NCBI GenBank assembly: GCA_963830065.1
Contig: CAWHLA010000011.1
Coordinates: 62,001-126,000 of the forward strand
Origin: JACCZR01 sp963830065
Lineage (GTDB): Bacteria; Actinomycetota; Thermoleophilia; Solirubrobacterales; Thermoleophilaceae
Direction of reading: 5' to 3'
Length of the DNA stretch: 64,000 nucleotides
The translations under genes were made by a program, and so were the position numbers. Below the pieces are notes generated by a model. The model worked only from the letters and a program-made list of their open reading frames with translations. It ran no database searches and had not been told where the DNA came from. Positions 16,990 to 24,043 of this stretch are shown here, one piece after another; within the stretch, counting starts at the first letter, position 1; every line of letters begins with the position of its first letter.

Positions 16990-18522
16990 TCACCACGTGT
17001 CGACCGGACGGCCGCTGGGCTCAGGGGTGCCCGCAGCCTGCAGGGTGGCCGCGATCAGACCGCGGGTCTCGGCCGGGTCGATCACATCGTCGAGCTCGAA
17101 CAGCTCGGCTGCACCCACCGCCTTCGCGTTGTCCTGGGCGGCCGCGGTGTACTCGCGCACGCGCTGCTCGCGCTCCTCCTCGTCCTGGATCGCCTCCAGC
17201 TCCTTGCGCAGCCCCAGGCGCACCGCCCCCTCCAGGCCCATGGGCCCCAGGTGCGCGCTCGGCCACGCGACGGTCAGGACCGGCTCGTGCAGGCTGCCGC
17301 CGAACATCGCCTGGGCGCCCAGCCCGTAGCCGCGCCGCAGCACGACCGCGATCAGCGGGACGCTCAGCGCCGCCCCGGCAACCAGCAGCCGCGACGCGTG
17401 CCGGACCAGGCCGGTCGCCTCGGCCTTCGTGCCGACCATGAACCCGGGCGTGTCGACCAGCGACACCACCGGCAGCCCGAACGAGTCGCACAGCTGGAGG
17501 AAGCGGGCGGCCTTGTCGGAGGCGTCGCTGGTCACGGCGCCGGCCATGTGGCGCGTGTCGTTGGCGATCACCCCCACCGGCCTGCCCTCGATTCGCACCA
17601 GCGCGGTCACCAGTTCGCGGGCGAAGCGATCGCGGAGGACCGTGACCGAGCTCTCGTCGCTCAGCGCCTCGATGATCGGGACGACCTTGTAGGCCCGCCG
17701 CTCGCGCTCGGGGACCAGGTCGCGCAAGACGGCCTGGTCGGCCGCCGGGCCCGGCTCGCCCGGCCCGGCGAAGTAGCCGATCGCCCGCTTGGCCACCGCC
17801 ACCGCCTCGGCCTCGTCGGCCACCACGACGTCCAGGACGCCGTTGGGCTCCTGCATCGCGACGGGGCCGATCTCGTCAGGTGCGACCTCCCCCAGCCCGC
17901 CCCCCGCGATCATGGCGGGGCCACCCATGCCGATGGACGCGTCCTCGGTACCGATGATCAGGTCGGAGCAGCCCGCGATGACGGCGTTGCCCGCGAAGCA
18001 GCGGCCCTTGACGATGGCGATGCGGGGCACCTGCCCCGACAGCCGCGCCCACAGCGCGAAGGCGCGCGCGTGCAGCCAGGAGACCGCCGGGAAGTCCGTG
18101 TCCCCGGGACGCCCCCCGCCGCCCTCGGCGAAGAAGACGACCGGGAGCTGCATCCGCTCGATCAACTCGAACAGCCGGTCCTTCTTCGCGTGCCCCATCA
18201 GGCCCTGCGTGCCGGCCAGGACCGTGTAGTCGTACGCCAGCACGGCGCAGGGCCGGCCGTCGATGCGCGCCGTGCCCGCCACGAGGCCGTCGGCCGGGGT
18301 GCTCGCGACGAGGTCGTCGTGCTCGCGCCGCTGGCGTTGCGCGGCGATGGCCAGGCGGCCGTACTCGACCCAGGAGCCCGGGTCGATCAGATCCTCGACG
18401 TTCTCGCGCGCGGTGCGCCCTCCCGCCTCGTGGCGACGAGCGACGCGGTCTGGGCGCGCGGCGTCCTCGGTCGCCTCGCGACGGCGCAGCAGCTCGGCGA
18501 GGTCGTCGGGGGGCTCGGGCAC
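16990..18522 (-). CDS. Acyl-CoA carboxylase, carboxyltransferase (beta) subunit
   Basis: 510 residues, normal for AccD/PccB-type biotin-dependent carboxyltransferases that move CO2 from biotin to acetyl-, propionyl- or a related acyl-CoA. Two crotonase-like halves are visible: the N-domain with VLAYDYTVLAGTQGLMGHAKKDRLFEL, FFAEGGGGRPGD and AGNAVIAGCSDLIIG; the C-domain with GVIANDTRHMAGAVTSDASDKAARF and LVDTPGFMVGTKAEATGLVRH. The starter acyl-CoA cannot be predicted, and no biotin-carboxylase subunit is adjacent. GTG 18522 is the start; the gene diverges from the AlkZ-like gene. Confidence 0.88.
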   Translation of the reverse strand: MPEPPDDLAELLRRREATEDAARPDRVARRHEAGGRTARENVEDLIDPGSWVEYGRLAIAAQRQRREHDDLVASTPADGLVAGTARIDGRPCAVLAYDYTVLAGTQGLMGHAKKDRLFELIERMQLPVVFFAEGGGGRPGDTDFPAVSWLHARAFALWARLSGQVPRIAIVKGRCFAGNAVIAGCSDLIIGTEDASIGMGGPAMIAGGGLGEVAPDEIGPVAMQEPNGVLDVVVADEAEAVAVAKRAIGYFAGPGEPGPAADQAVLRDLVPERERRAYKVVPIIEALSDESSVTVLRDRFARELVTALVRIEGRPVGVIANDTRHMAGAVTSDASDKAARFLQLCDSFGLPVVSLVDTPGFMVGTKAEATGLVRHASRLLVAGAALSVPLIAVVLRRGYGLGAQAMFGGSLHEPVLTVAWPSAHLGPMGLEGAVRLGLRKELEAIQDEEEREQRVREYTAAAQDNAKAVGAAELFELDDVIDPAETRGLIAATLQAAGTPEPSGRPVDTW

Positions 18523-18547
18523 GTGCTCAGGCTAGTGTCGCGCCCCC

Positions 18548-19642
18548 GTGGGCCTCGATCGCCTCGCAGTCGTCCGCAGGCGCATGCGCGAGCAGGGGTT
18601 GGCCGGGGAGGGGTTCGCGACGGTGGCCGAGGCAGTGGCCCACCTCGGCGCCGTCCAGGCCCAGGAGTTCGACGAGGTCAAATGGTCGCTCGCCGAACGA
18701 GTCCGGGGGTGCACAGTCGGCGACGTGGAGGATGCCTTCGCGCGGGGGGAGATCCTGCGCACCCACGTGCTGCGCCCCACCTGGCACTTCGTTGGCGCCG
18801 CCGACGTCCGCTGGATGCTCGAGCTGACCGCGCCCCGGGTGCACCAGGCCAACCGCTACTACTACCGCCAGGTCGGCATGGACGAGGGGGTCGTCGCGCG
18901 CAGCCAGCAGGCGATCGCAGCCGCCTTGACCGACGGGGAGCCGCGCACCCGGCGCGAGCTGGGCGAGGCGCTCAGCGACGCGGGGATAGAGGACGCACGC
19001 GGGGTGCGCCTGGCGCACCTGATGATGTACGCCGAGCTGGAGGGCCTTGTGGCCAGCGGGCCGCGGCGGGGCAAGCAGCACACCTACATGCTGCTGTCGG
19101 ACCGAGCGCCGGACGCGTTGGCGCTCTCCGGCGACGAGGCGCTCGCCGAGCTGACGCGTCGCTACTTCACTAGCCACGGGCCGGCCACGGTAAGGGACTT
19201 CTCGTGGTGGTCGGGCCTGACGGTGGGCCAGGTGAGAGAGGGCCTCGAGCTGGTTGGCGACGAGCTCGTCTCCGAGTCCGACGACGACGGAACGCCCTGG
19301 TACTCGGCGCCGACGCCCGCCCTGGACGGCGGGGCCACCGGCTGCCATCTGATCCCGATGTACGACGAGCTGGGCGTGGCCTACAAGGACCAGCGCATGG
19401 TGCTGCGCGCGCAGCCCCCGCACGAGGGCCTGCTCGAGCGGCCGGTCCTCATCGACGGCGAATGCGTGGGCAGCTGGAAGCGCACGGTCGCCGGCGCGCG
19501 CCTGACCCTCACCGTCACGCTGTTCACCGAGCTGAAGGGCGCTGAGCGCAGTGCCGTCGAGGCCGCCGCGGAGCGCTTCGGCGCAGAGCTCGAGGTGGTC
19601 GCGGCACACGGGTCCACTCCGAAAAAGTCCTCAGCCGGCTGA
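18548..19642 (+). CDS. Winged-helix DNA-binding protein, AlkZ-type DNA glycosylase family
   Basis: 364 residues from GTG 18548. The family signature is clear: HLGAVQAQEFDEVKWSLAER, with the QxQ motif (Gln37, Gln39) known to be essential in AlkZ, then ILRTHVLRPTWHFVGAADV and a repeated winged-helix layout. AlkZ-type enzymes unhook interstrand crosslinks or remove bulky alkylated bases; whether this one acts on the same lesions is inference. The stop codon lies inside the right arm of a repeated palindrome (19624-19649), so the gene ends at the repeat. Confidence 0.82.
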   Translation: MGLDRLAVVRRRMREQGLAGEGFATVAEAVAHLGAVQAQEFDEVKWSLAERVRGCTVGDVEDAFARGEILRTHVLRPTWHFVGAADVRWMLELTAPRVHQANRYYYRQVGMDEGVVARSQQAIAAALTDGEPRTRRELGEALSDAGIEDARGVRLAHLMMYAELEGLVASGPRRGKQHTYMLLSDRAPDALALSGDEALAELTRRYFTSHGPATVRDFSWWSGLTVGQVREGLELVGDELVSESDDDGTPWYSAPTPALDGGATGCHLIPMYDELGVAYKDQRMVLRAQPPHEGLLERPVLIDGECVGSWKRTVAGARLTLTVTLFTELKGAERSAVEAAAERFGAELEVVAAHGSTPKKSSAG

Positions 19643-19649
19643 GGACTTC
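19624..19649. repeat. Palindromic repeat, copy 1
   Basis: A 26-base palindrome: AAAGTCCTCAGC plus its complement around a CG centre, last base mismatched. It contains the stop codon of the AlkZ-like gene. GTGTGCGC follows 8 bases later (19658-19665), and GCACAC upstream (from 19603) extends the symmetry. Copies 2 and 3 lie at 40.6-40.7 kb. Confidence 0.75.
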
Positions 19650-19727
19650 TTCCGCGGGTGTGCGCCCTCCGCGCGGCGGCCAGCGGGCGCGGCTGGTGGC
19701 GGTCAGCGGGCGCGGCTGGGCGGGCGG

Positions 19728-20021
19728 TCAGCCGCGGCGGCTGAGGCGGCCGATCGCGGCCATCAGCTCCTCGGTGCGCTCGACGCGCAATGCCTCGTCC
19801 TCCACTCCGACCACGCAGGTGCGCGCATGGGCGTCGAGCAGGCCGAGGGCGACCTTGTCGAGCGCGGCCTGGACCGCGGAGATCTGGGTGAGCACGTCGA
19901 TGCAGTAGCGCTCCTCGTCGACCATCCGCTCGATGCCGCGCACCTGTCCCTCGATGCGGGTGAGGCGGTCGGCGAGCTGGTCCTTGGTGGCGCTGTAACC
20001 GCGCGGCTGAGCGGAGGCCAT
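19728..20021 (-). CDS. csoR: CsoR-family copper-sensing repressor
   Basis: 97 residues, typical of the all-helical CsoR/RcnR/FrmR family. The copper-type ligand set is intact: Cys40 (ERYC), His65 (LDAH) and Cys69 (RTC), with the C-x24-H-x3-C spacing of copper sensors; RIEGQVRGIERMV is the family signature. Cu(I) binding should release the repressor from DNA. A palindromic operator overlaps its own ATG, indicating autoregulation. No copper ATPase or chaperone lies nearby, so its other targets are elsewhere, or a related ligand is sensed. Confidence 0.85.
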   Translation of the reverse strand: MASAQPRGYSATKDQLADRLTRIEGQVRGIERMVDEERYCIDVLTQISAVQAALDKVALGLLDAHARTCVVGVEDEALRVERTEELMAAIGRLSRRG

Positions 20022-20051
20022 ATACCGAGGGTATACCCCCCGGGTGTATAC
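20021..20051. promoter_or_regulatory. CsoR operator over the csoR start
   Basis: Two nested palindromes share bases: TATACC-GAG-GGTATA (20021-20035) and GTATAC-N9-GTATAC (20031-20051) with a C/G-run centre, much like known CsoR sites. The first overlaps the csoR ATG, so binding would block its transcription. The -10 TATACT of tRNA-Gly lies 15 bases further on. Confidence 0.7.
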
Positions 20052-20082
20052 GACCGATCGCCGCCTATACTCGGCGGCTCGC

Positions 20083-20156
20083 GCGGCTGTAGCTCAGTTG
20101 GCTAGAGCGTCTGCTTGCCATGCAGAAGGTCGTGGGTTCGAATCCCATCAGCCGCT
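20083..20156 (+). tRNA. tRNA-Gly (GCC)
   Basis: 74-base cloverleaf: acceptor GCGGCTG with CAGCCGC and discriminator T, D-arm AGCTCAGTTGGCTAGAGC, anticodon loop with GCC (CTTGCCATGC), T-arm GTGGG-TTCGAAT-CCCAT. No encoded CCA. A -10 box TATACT at 20066-20071 is well placed upstream. Confidence 0.95.
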
Positions 20157-20182
20157 TGCTCCCGGGCGCCTAGGCTCGCGCC

Positions 20183-20848
20183 GTGGCCCCCCTCCTCGCC
20201 CAGGTCCTCCCCCTCGCCGCGGGGGCCGCCATCAGCCCGGCGATGCTGGGCCTCCAGGTGCTCAACGTGTCACGAGCGCGGAACCCGCTGGCCTGGGCCT
20301 GGTCGGTCGCGCTCGGGGTCGCGCTGATGCTCGTGGTGGCGACAGCCGCCGCTTTGTTCTTCCACATAGGCACCGGGGGGCACAAGGCCTCCCCCGAGTT
20401 GAAGGGCGTGGTGAAGCTGGTGGCCGCGGTCGTGCTGTTCGGCGCGGGGATCTACGAGGTGGGGTGGGGCAGCAGCGCCCCGCCGAAGTCCCGAGTGCCG
20501 TCCGGCGCCGAGGGCGCGGAGGGAGCAGGCGTTCACTGGCCCATGGTGGGCGCAGGGGCCGGCCTGCTGCTGCCCAACCTCGCGCTGTACTTCCCCGCCG
20601 CCCACGAGGTCGCCGCCTCCGGCGAGGGCCCCGCTGCCCGCGCGGCCGTCCTGCTGCTCGCGTTCCTGATCACGATGGTGCCCGCGGCCGCTCCCCCGCT
20701 GGCCGTGATGATCCTGGGCGACCGCGTGAAGCCTCCGCTGCAGGCGGTGAACGACTACGTGACCGCGCACCGCCGCCGTGTGACCGCGGGTGCCTGCCTG
20801 GTCTTCGGAGTGGTGCTGCTGGTCTCCGGCCTGATCCAGGTCATCTAG
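20183..20848 (+). CDS. GAP-family (Sap-like) membrane protein
   Basis: 221 residues from GTG 20183 with six hydrophobic segments. AAGAAISPAMLGLQVLNVSRARNPLAWAWS is the family opening; a loop around residue 110 is Gly/Ser-rich; VPAAAPPLAVMILGDRVKPPLQAVNDYV near the end is also conserved. The GAP/Sap family is distantly LysE-like and in mycobacteria includes proteins tied to export of cell-envelope glycolipids. The substrate here is unknown. It follows tRNA-Gly by 26 bases. Confidence 0.75.
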   Translation: MAPLLAQVLPLAAGAAISPAMLGLQVLNVSRARNPLAWAWSVALGVALMLVVATAAALFFHIGTGGHKASPELKGVVKLVAAVVLFGAGIYEVGWGSSAPPKSRVPSGAEGAEGAGVHWPMVGAGAGLLLPNLALYFPAAHEVAASGEGPAARAAVLLLAFLITMVPAAAPPLAVMILGDRVKPPLQAVNDYVTAHRRRVTAGACLVFGVVLLVSGLIQVI

Positions 20849-20854
20849 CCGTGG

Positions 20855-21274
20855 CTAGGCCCGGGCGTCCAGCGTCTCGTTGACCAGCTCGTCCGCGCGC
20901 TCGTTGTGCTCGCGGCGCACGCTGCGCACCGACCAGCGCTCGAACTCCCGCAGCGCGTGCATCGTCTCGAGGTAGAGCGGCTTCATGTCCTTGTGCTTGA
21001 CCTTGTACTCGCCGCCGATCTGACGCGAGACGAGCTGCGAGTCGTTGACCACCTCGACTTCGCGAGCGCCGAGCTCCTTGGCCAGCTGCAGGCCCAGGAG
21101 CACCGCCCGGTACTCCGCGACGTTGTTGGTCACCTCGCCCACGTAGGCGCCGCGCTCCAGCAGGTCGTCGCCCTTCGGCGTGGAGACGACGGCGCCGACC
21201 GCCGCGGGGCCTGGGTTCCCCCGCGAGCCCCCGTCCACGTGGACGACGACCTTCTCCAGGCCGTCCGGGCTCAG
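20855..21274 (-). CDS. Ribonuclease HI family protein, probable CTG start
   Basis: 139 residues if started at CTG 21274; the first standard start, GTG 21238, would place the catalytic Asp at residue 2 and delete the first strand. With the CTG the N-terminus reads LSPDGLEKVVVHVDGGSRGN, as expected for the fold. Catalytic residues: Asp in VDGGSRGNPGP, Glu in NNVAEYRAVLLGLQ, Asp in VVNDSQLV, and the final Asp in HNERADELVNE. The enzyme cuts RNA in RNA-DNA hybrids. The CTG overlaps the stop of the upstream gene as CTGA, which suggests coupled translation or a miscalled ATG. Confidence 0.8.
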   Translation of the reverse strand: MSPDGLEKVVVHVDGGSRGNPGPAAVGAVVSTPKGDDLLERGAYVGEVTNNVAEYRAVLLGLQLAKELGAREVEVVNDSQLVSRQIGGEYKVKHKDMKPLYLETMHALREFERWSVRSVRREHNERADELVNETLDARA

Positions 21275-21476
21275 CTGTGCGACGGGGGGTCGATCGGCGG
21301 GAAGCTGCCCTCGGGCCGCTGGCGCCGGCGATCGCTGTGCGACGGGTGGCTGCCCGGCGTCCCGCCCTCTGCGCGGCGGTCGACGATCACCTCGACGTTG
21401 GGGTCGTCGCGGTAGTAGTCGGCGAGCCGGTGTAGAGGTCGTCGGCCAGGGCCTGGGGCACCACGCAGTAGATCAT
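21271..21476 (-). pseudogene. Small hypothetical protein with one frameshift
   Basis: ATG 21476 overlaps the upstream stop (ATGA) and reads MIYCVVPQALADDLY, then loses sense. The adjacent frame continues RLADYYRDDPNVEVIVDRRAE and ends at TGA 21271. The total is one base short of a whole number of codons, with the break near 21430. Joined, it is about 68 residues and resembles small conserved actinobacterial proteins with a DPNVEVIVDRR motif. It sits between coupled genes, so an indel in the sequence is more likely than decay. Confidence 0.55.
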
Positions 21477-22264
21477 TGCTGTGGAACCCCTACCACCAAA
21501 CGGCCGTGCTCGTCCAGCCCGGCGTTCCACTCCCGCATGCTGCTGTCGATCTGATCGATCTCCTCGCCCTTCTCCTGGAGCGCCACGGGGTCGTGCTCGT
21601 CGCCCAGGTCGATCCGGTAGCGGTACCAGGACAGCTCCCAGGCCACGACGAGCGTGACCATGCTCGACGCCTCGACTTCGGGTAGCGCGCAGACCCACGG
21701 GCCACCGAGGCTGCGGGCCAGCCCGGAGACGGTGCGCGAGTCGTCGGACGCGTTGAACAGCTCGAGGGCTCGCTCGACCTTGCCCTCGATCGTGGTGGGC
21801 ACGGCCCGGACGTGGCGGGGGTCCTTGCGGCGGCGGGGCGGGGGCTCGGGTTCCGGCTCAGGCTCGGGCTCCGGCTCGGGTTCGGGCTCGAAGGCGGACT
21901 GCTCGGCGGCCTCGATCTCGGACGGCAGGGGCTCCTCCGGCAGCGCGTAGCCATCCGCGTGGTCGGCGATCTCCTCCTCGACCATCGGCTCGGGTTCGGG
22001 CTCGGGCCGTCCGCCGCGCCGCCTGAGCCGGCCCAGCAGCGGGCGCCGTGGCTCGGCCTTCGGCGGGCGCACCGGCATGGCGCCGTAGACCGATTCGCGC
22101 AGCCACCCCGCCTCCTCGGCGCGCGCGAAGCACAGCTCGCAGACGCTGTAGCGCTCACCACCCTGGTCGACGTAGGTCTCCGTCCGTTCGCCCTTGAGGA
22201 TGGTCCGCCCGCAGACGTCGCACGACTGGAGGTCGTGGACCGGCCGAAGCTCCTTCTTCACCAC
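21473..22264 (-). CDS. Hypothetical protein with zinc-finger N-terminus and EP-repeat linker
   Basis: 263 residues from GTG 22264, where AGGA lies 5 bases upstream. Residues about 14-50 hold CDVCG ... CELCFARAEEAG, a two-Cys-pair zinc site. A basic stretch then leads to Glu-Pro repeats (about 10 EP units near residues 115-140), likely an extended rigid linker. The C-terminal domain (TIEGKVERALELFNASDD, ARSLGGPWVCALP, VVAWELSWYRYRIDLGD) is globular. No family name. It is coupled to the following small gene by ATGA. Confidence 0.65.
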   Translation of the reverse strand: MVKKELRPVHDLQSCDVCGRTILKGERTETYVDQGGERYSVCELCFARAEEAGWLRESVYGAMPVRPPKAEPRRPLLGRLRRRGGRPEPEPEPMVEEEIADHADGYALPEEPLPSEIEAAEQSAFEPEPEPEPEPEPEPEPPPRRRKDPRHVRAVPTTIEGKVERALELFNASDDSRTVSGLARSLGGPWVCALPEVEASSMVTLVVAWELSWYRYRIDLGDEHDPVALQEKGEEIDQIDSSMREWNAGLDEHGRLVVGVPQQ

Positions 22265-22325
22265 GCCGATCCTAGCGCCGCGCGCCACCACCCCGGAAGG
22301 CTGCAAGAGACGTGCCTGATAGACT

Positions 22326-22344
22326 TAGTTAGCGGTGCTAACTA
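22326..22344. promoter_or_regulatory. MarR-type operator overlapping the marR start
   Basis: TAGTTAGC-GGT-GCTAACTA is a perfect 8+3+8 inverted repeat. The GTG start (22335) lies inside it, and a -10-like TAGACT (22320-22325) abuts it. Binding by the encoded repressor would block both RNA polymerase and a near-leaderless start. Confidence 0.7.
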
Positions 22345-22772
22345 CTTCTCTGAAGGTCCCAGAGCTGGCCGACCACCTCCGCTTCAGCATCACCCGCACG
22401 GCCCGCCGGCTGCGCCAGCAGGGCGATCCCGCCCTGTCCCCCACGCTGGCCGCCGCGCTCTCCACCGTCGAGCGCGCCGGACCCCTCGGCCCCTCCGAGC
22501 TGGCCCGGCTGGAGCGCGTACAGCGGCCCACGATCACCCGGGTGCTGACCCGCTTGTGCGACGCCGGGCTGGTCACGCGCATCCCCGACGAGCGCGACCG
22601 CCGCGCCGCCCTGCTCGAGGTCACCCCGGCGGGCCGCAAGGCCCTTCGGGACCTGCGGCGCCAGAAGAGCGCGTACCTGGCCGACCGGCTCACCCATCTC
22701 GAGCCGGACGAGCGGGAGCTGCTGGCCCGGGCCAGCCGGCTGCTGGAGCGAATGCTGGAGGACGAGGAGTGA
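22335..22772 (+). CDS. MarR-family transcriptional regulator
   Basis: 145 residues, normal for the family. The winged helix is clear: LSPTLAAALSTVERAGPLGPSELARLERVQRPTITRVLTRL is the HTH, followed by the wing GLVTRIPDERDRRAALLEVTPAGRKAL with the conserved D-x-R-D-R. The N- and C-terminal helices form the dimer interface. It probably represses itself and the downstream efflux gene until a ligand binds; the ligand is unknown. Start GTG 22335 lies in the operator without a Shine-Dalgarno, so the mRNA may be leaderless. Its stop overlaps the next start (GTGA). Confidence 0.85.
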   Translation: MLTTSLKVPELADHLRFSITRTARRLRQQGDPALSPTLAAALSTVERAGPLGPSELARLERVQRPTITRVLTRLCDAGLVTRIPDERDRRAALLEVTPAGRKALRDLRRQKSAYLADRLTHLEPDERELLARASRLLERMLEDEE

Positions 22773-24043
22773 CCCGGCTGCGCCGCCCCTTCGTGCCCCT
22801 GCGGGGGCCCGCCTACCGCCGCTTCTTCACCGGCCAGGCCTTCGCCCGCACCTCGGTGTGGATTCAGAGCGTGGCCGAGCTGTGGCTGGTGCTCAAGCTC
22901 ACCGGCAGCGGCCTCTCGCTCGGTCTCACCACCGCGCTGCAGTTCGCCCCCATGCTGCTGTTCGGCGCCTGGGCCGGCCTGCTGGCCGACCGGCTCTCCA
23001 AGCGCCGCATCCTGCTCTTCGCCCAAGCGTGGATGATCATCCCCGCCGCGGCGCTGTTCGCCCTCACCGCCACGGGCGCGGTCGAGCTGTGGATGGTCTA
23101 CCTGCTCGTCCTCGCGCGCGGCTTCGGCCACGCGGTCGACAACCCGGTCCGCCAGGCCTTCCTGTCCGAGGTCGTCGAGCCGGGGCTCATCCCCGCCTCG
23201 GTGTCGCTGAACGCCGCCCTGGTCTCCACCGCGCGGATGGCGGGCCCCGCCATTGGCGGCGTGCTGATCGCAAGCGCCGGCGTCGTGCCCTGCTTCGCCG
23301 TGGCGACGGTCGGGTTCATGATCGCCCTGCTGGCGCTGATCGCGCTGAAGCCGCGGGACCTGGCGGTGTCGGTGCCCGTGCCGCGCGAGCCGGGCCAGCT
23401 GCGCCAGGGCCTGCGCCACATCCGCTCAGAGCCGGCGCTGCTGATCCCGCTCGCGGCGATGGCCGTGGTGGGCACGCTGGCATTCAACTTCCCGGTGCTG
23501 CTGCCGCTGATGGCGCGGTTCGAGTTCCATGCCGGCGCGGGCACCTTCGGCGCGCTCGCCGCGGCCATGGGCATCGGCGCGGTGATCGGGTCGCTGCTGA
23601 ACGCCGGGCGCAGCCGCAAGCCGGCGCTCGCCGACCTCGGGCTGCTCGCGCTCTGCTTCGGCACCTTCACCGCCCTTCTGGTGGCCGCGCCCACCCTGCC
23701 GCTGGCCTTCGCCGCGCTGGTCTGCGTCGGCGCTGCCTCGGCCGCATTTGCCGCCACCACCAACGCGCTGCTTCAGCTGGGGGCCGCGCCGGCCATGCGC
23801 GGACGGGTCATGGCCATGTTCAGCGTCGTCTACCTGGGCTCGACGCCCGTGGGCGGCCCAATCGTCGGCTGGGTGGCCGAGCACGGGGGCGCACGGGCCG
23901 GCTTCGCGGTCGGCGCCGTGGCCACCTTCCTGACCGGCGCGGCCATCCTGTTCCTGGCCCGGGGTCAGGCCACGGCTTGGCTGTCCTCGGCCCGGGCGCG
24001 GGCCACCACCTTGTCGGCCAGGTGGGCCGGCACCTCCTCGTAG
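22769..24043 (+). CDS. MFS transporter (efflux type)
   Basis: 424 residues with about 11-12 hydrophobic helices, matching the MFS_3/enterobactin-exporter-like group. YRRFFTGQAFARTSVWIQSVAELWLVLKLTGS is the family N-terminus, GAWAGLLADRLSKRRIL is the loop 2-3 signature, and NPVRQAFLSEVV is also typical. Coupled to marR, it is likely the regulated drug or metabolite exporter. Its last 26 codons overlap the end of the convergent EF-G-like gene by 79 bases, an unusually long tail-to-tail overlap that could hide a frameshift near the end. Confidence 0.87.
   Translation: MTRLRRPFVPLRGPAYRRFFTGQAFARTSVWIQSVAELWLVLKLTGSGLSLGLTTALQFAPMLLFGAWAGLLADRLSKRRILLFAQAWMIIPAAALFALTATGAVELWMVYLLVLARGFGHAVDNPVRQAFLSEVVEPGLIPASVSLNAALVSTARMAGPAIGGVLIASAGVVPCFAVATVGFMIALLALIALKPRDLAVSVPVPREPGQLRQGLRHIRSEPALLIPLAAMAVVGTLAFNFPVLLPLMARFEFHAGAGTFGALAAAMGIGAVIGSLLNAGRSRKPALADLGLLALCFGTFTALLVAAPTLPLAFAALVCVGAASAAFAATTNALLQLGAAPAMRGRVMAMFSVVYLGSTPVGGPIVGWVAEHGGARAGFAVGAVATFLTGAAILFLARGQATAWLSSARARATTLSARWAGTSS

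Noticed and set aside
21835..21900. Glu-Pro codon repeats (and those at 29330-29480) as a CRISPR or satellite
   Set aside because: They are in-frame GAGCCC/GAACCC-type codons of linkers; no spacers or direct repeats of CRISPR type exist.
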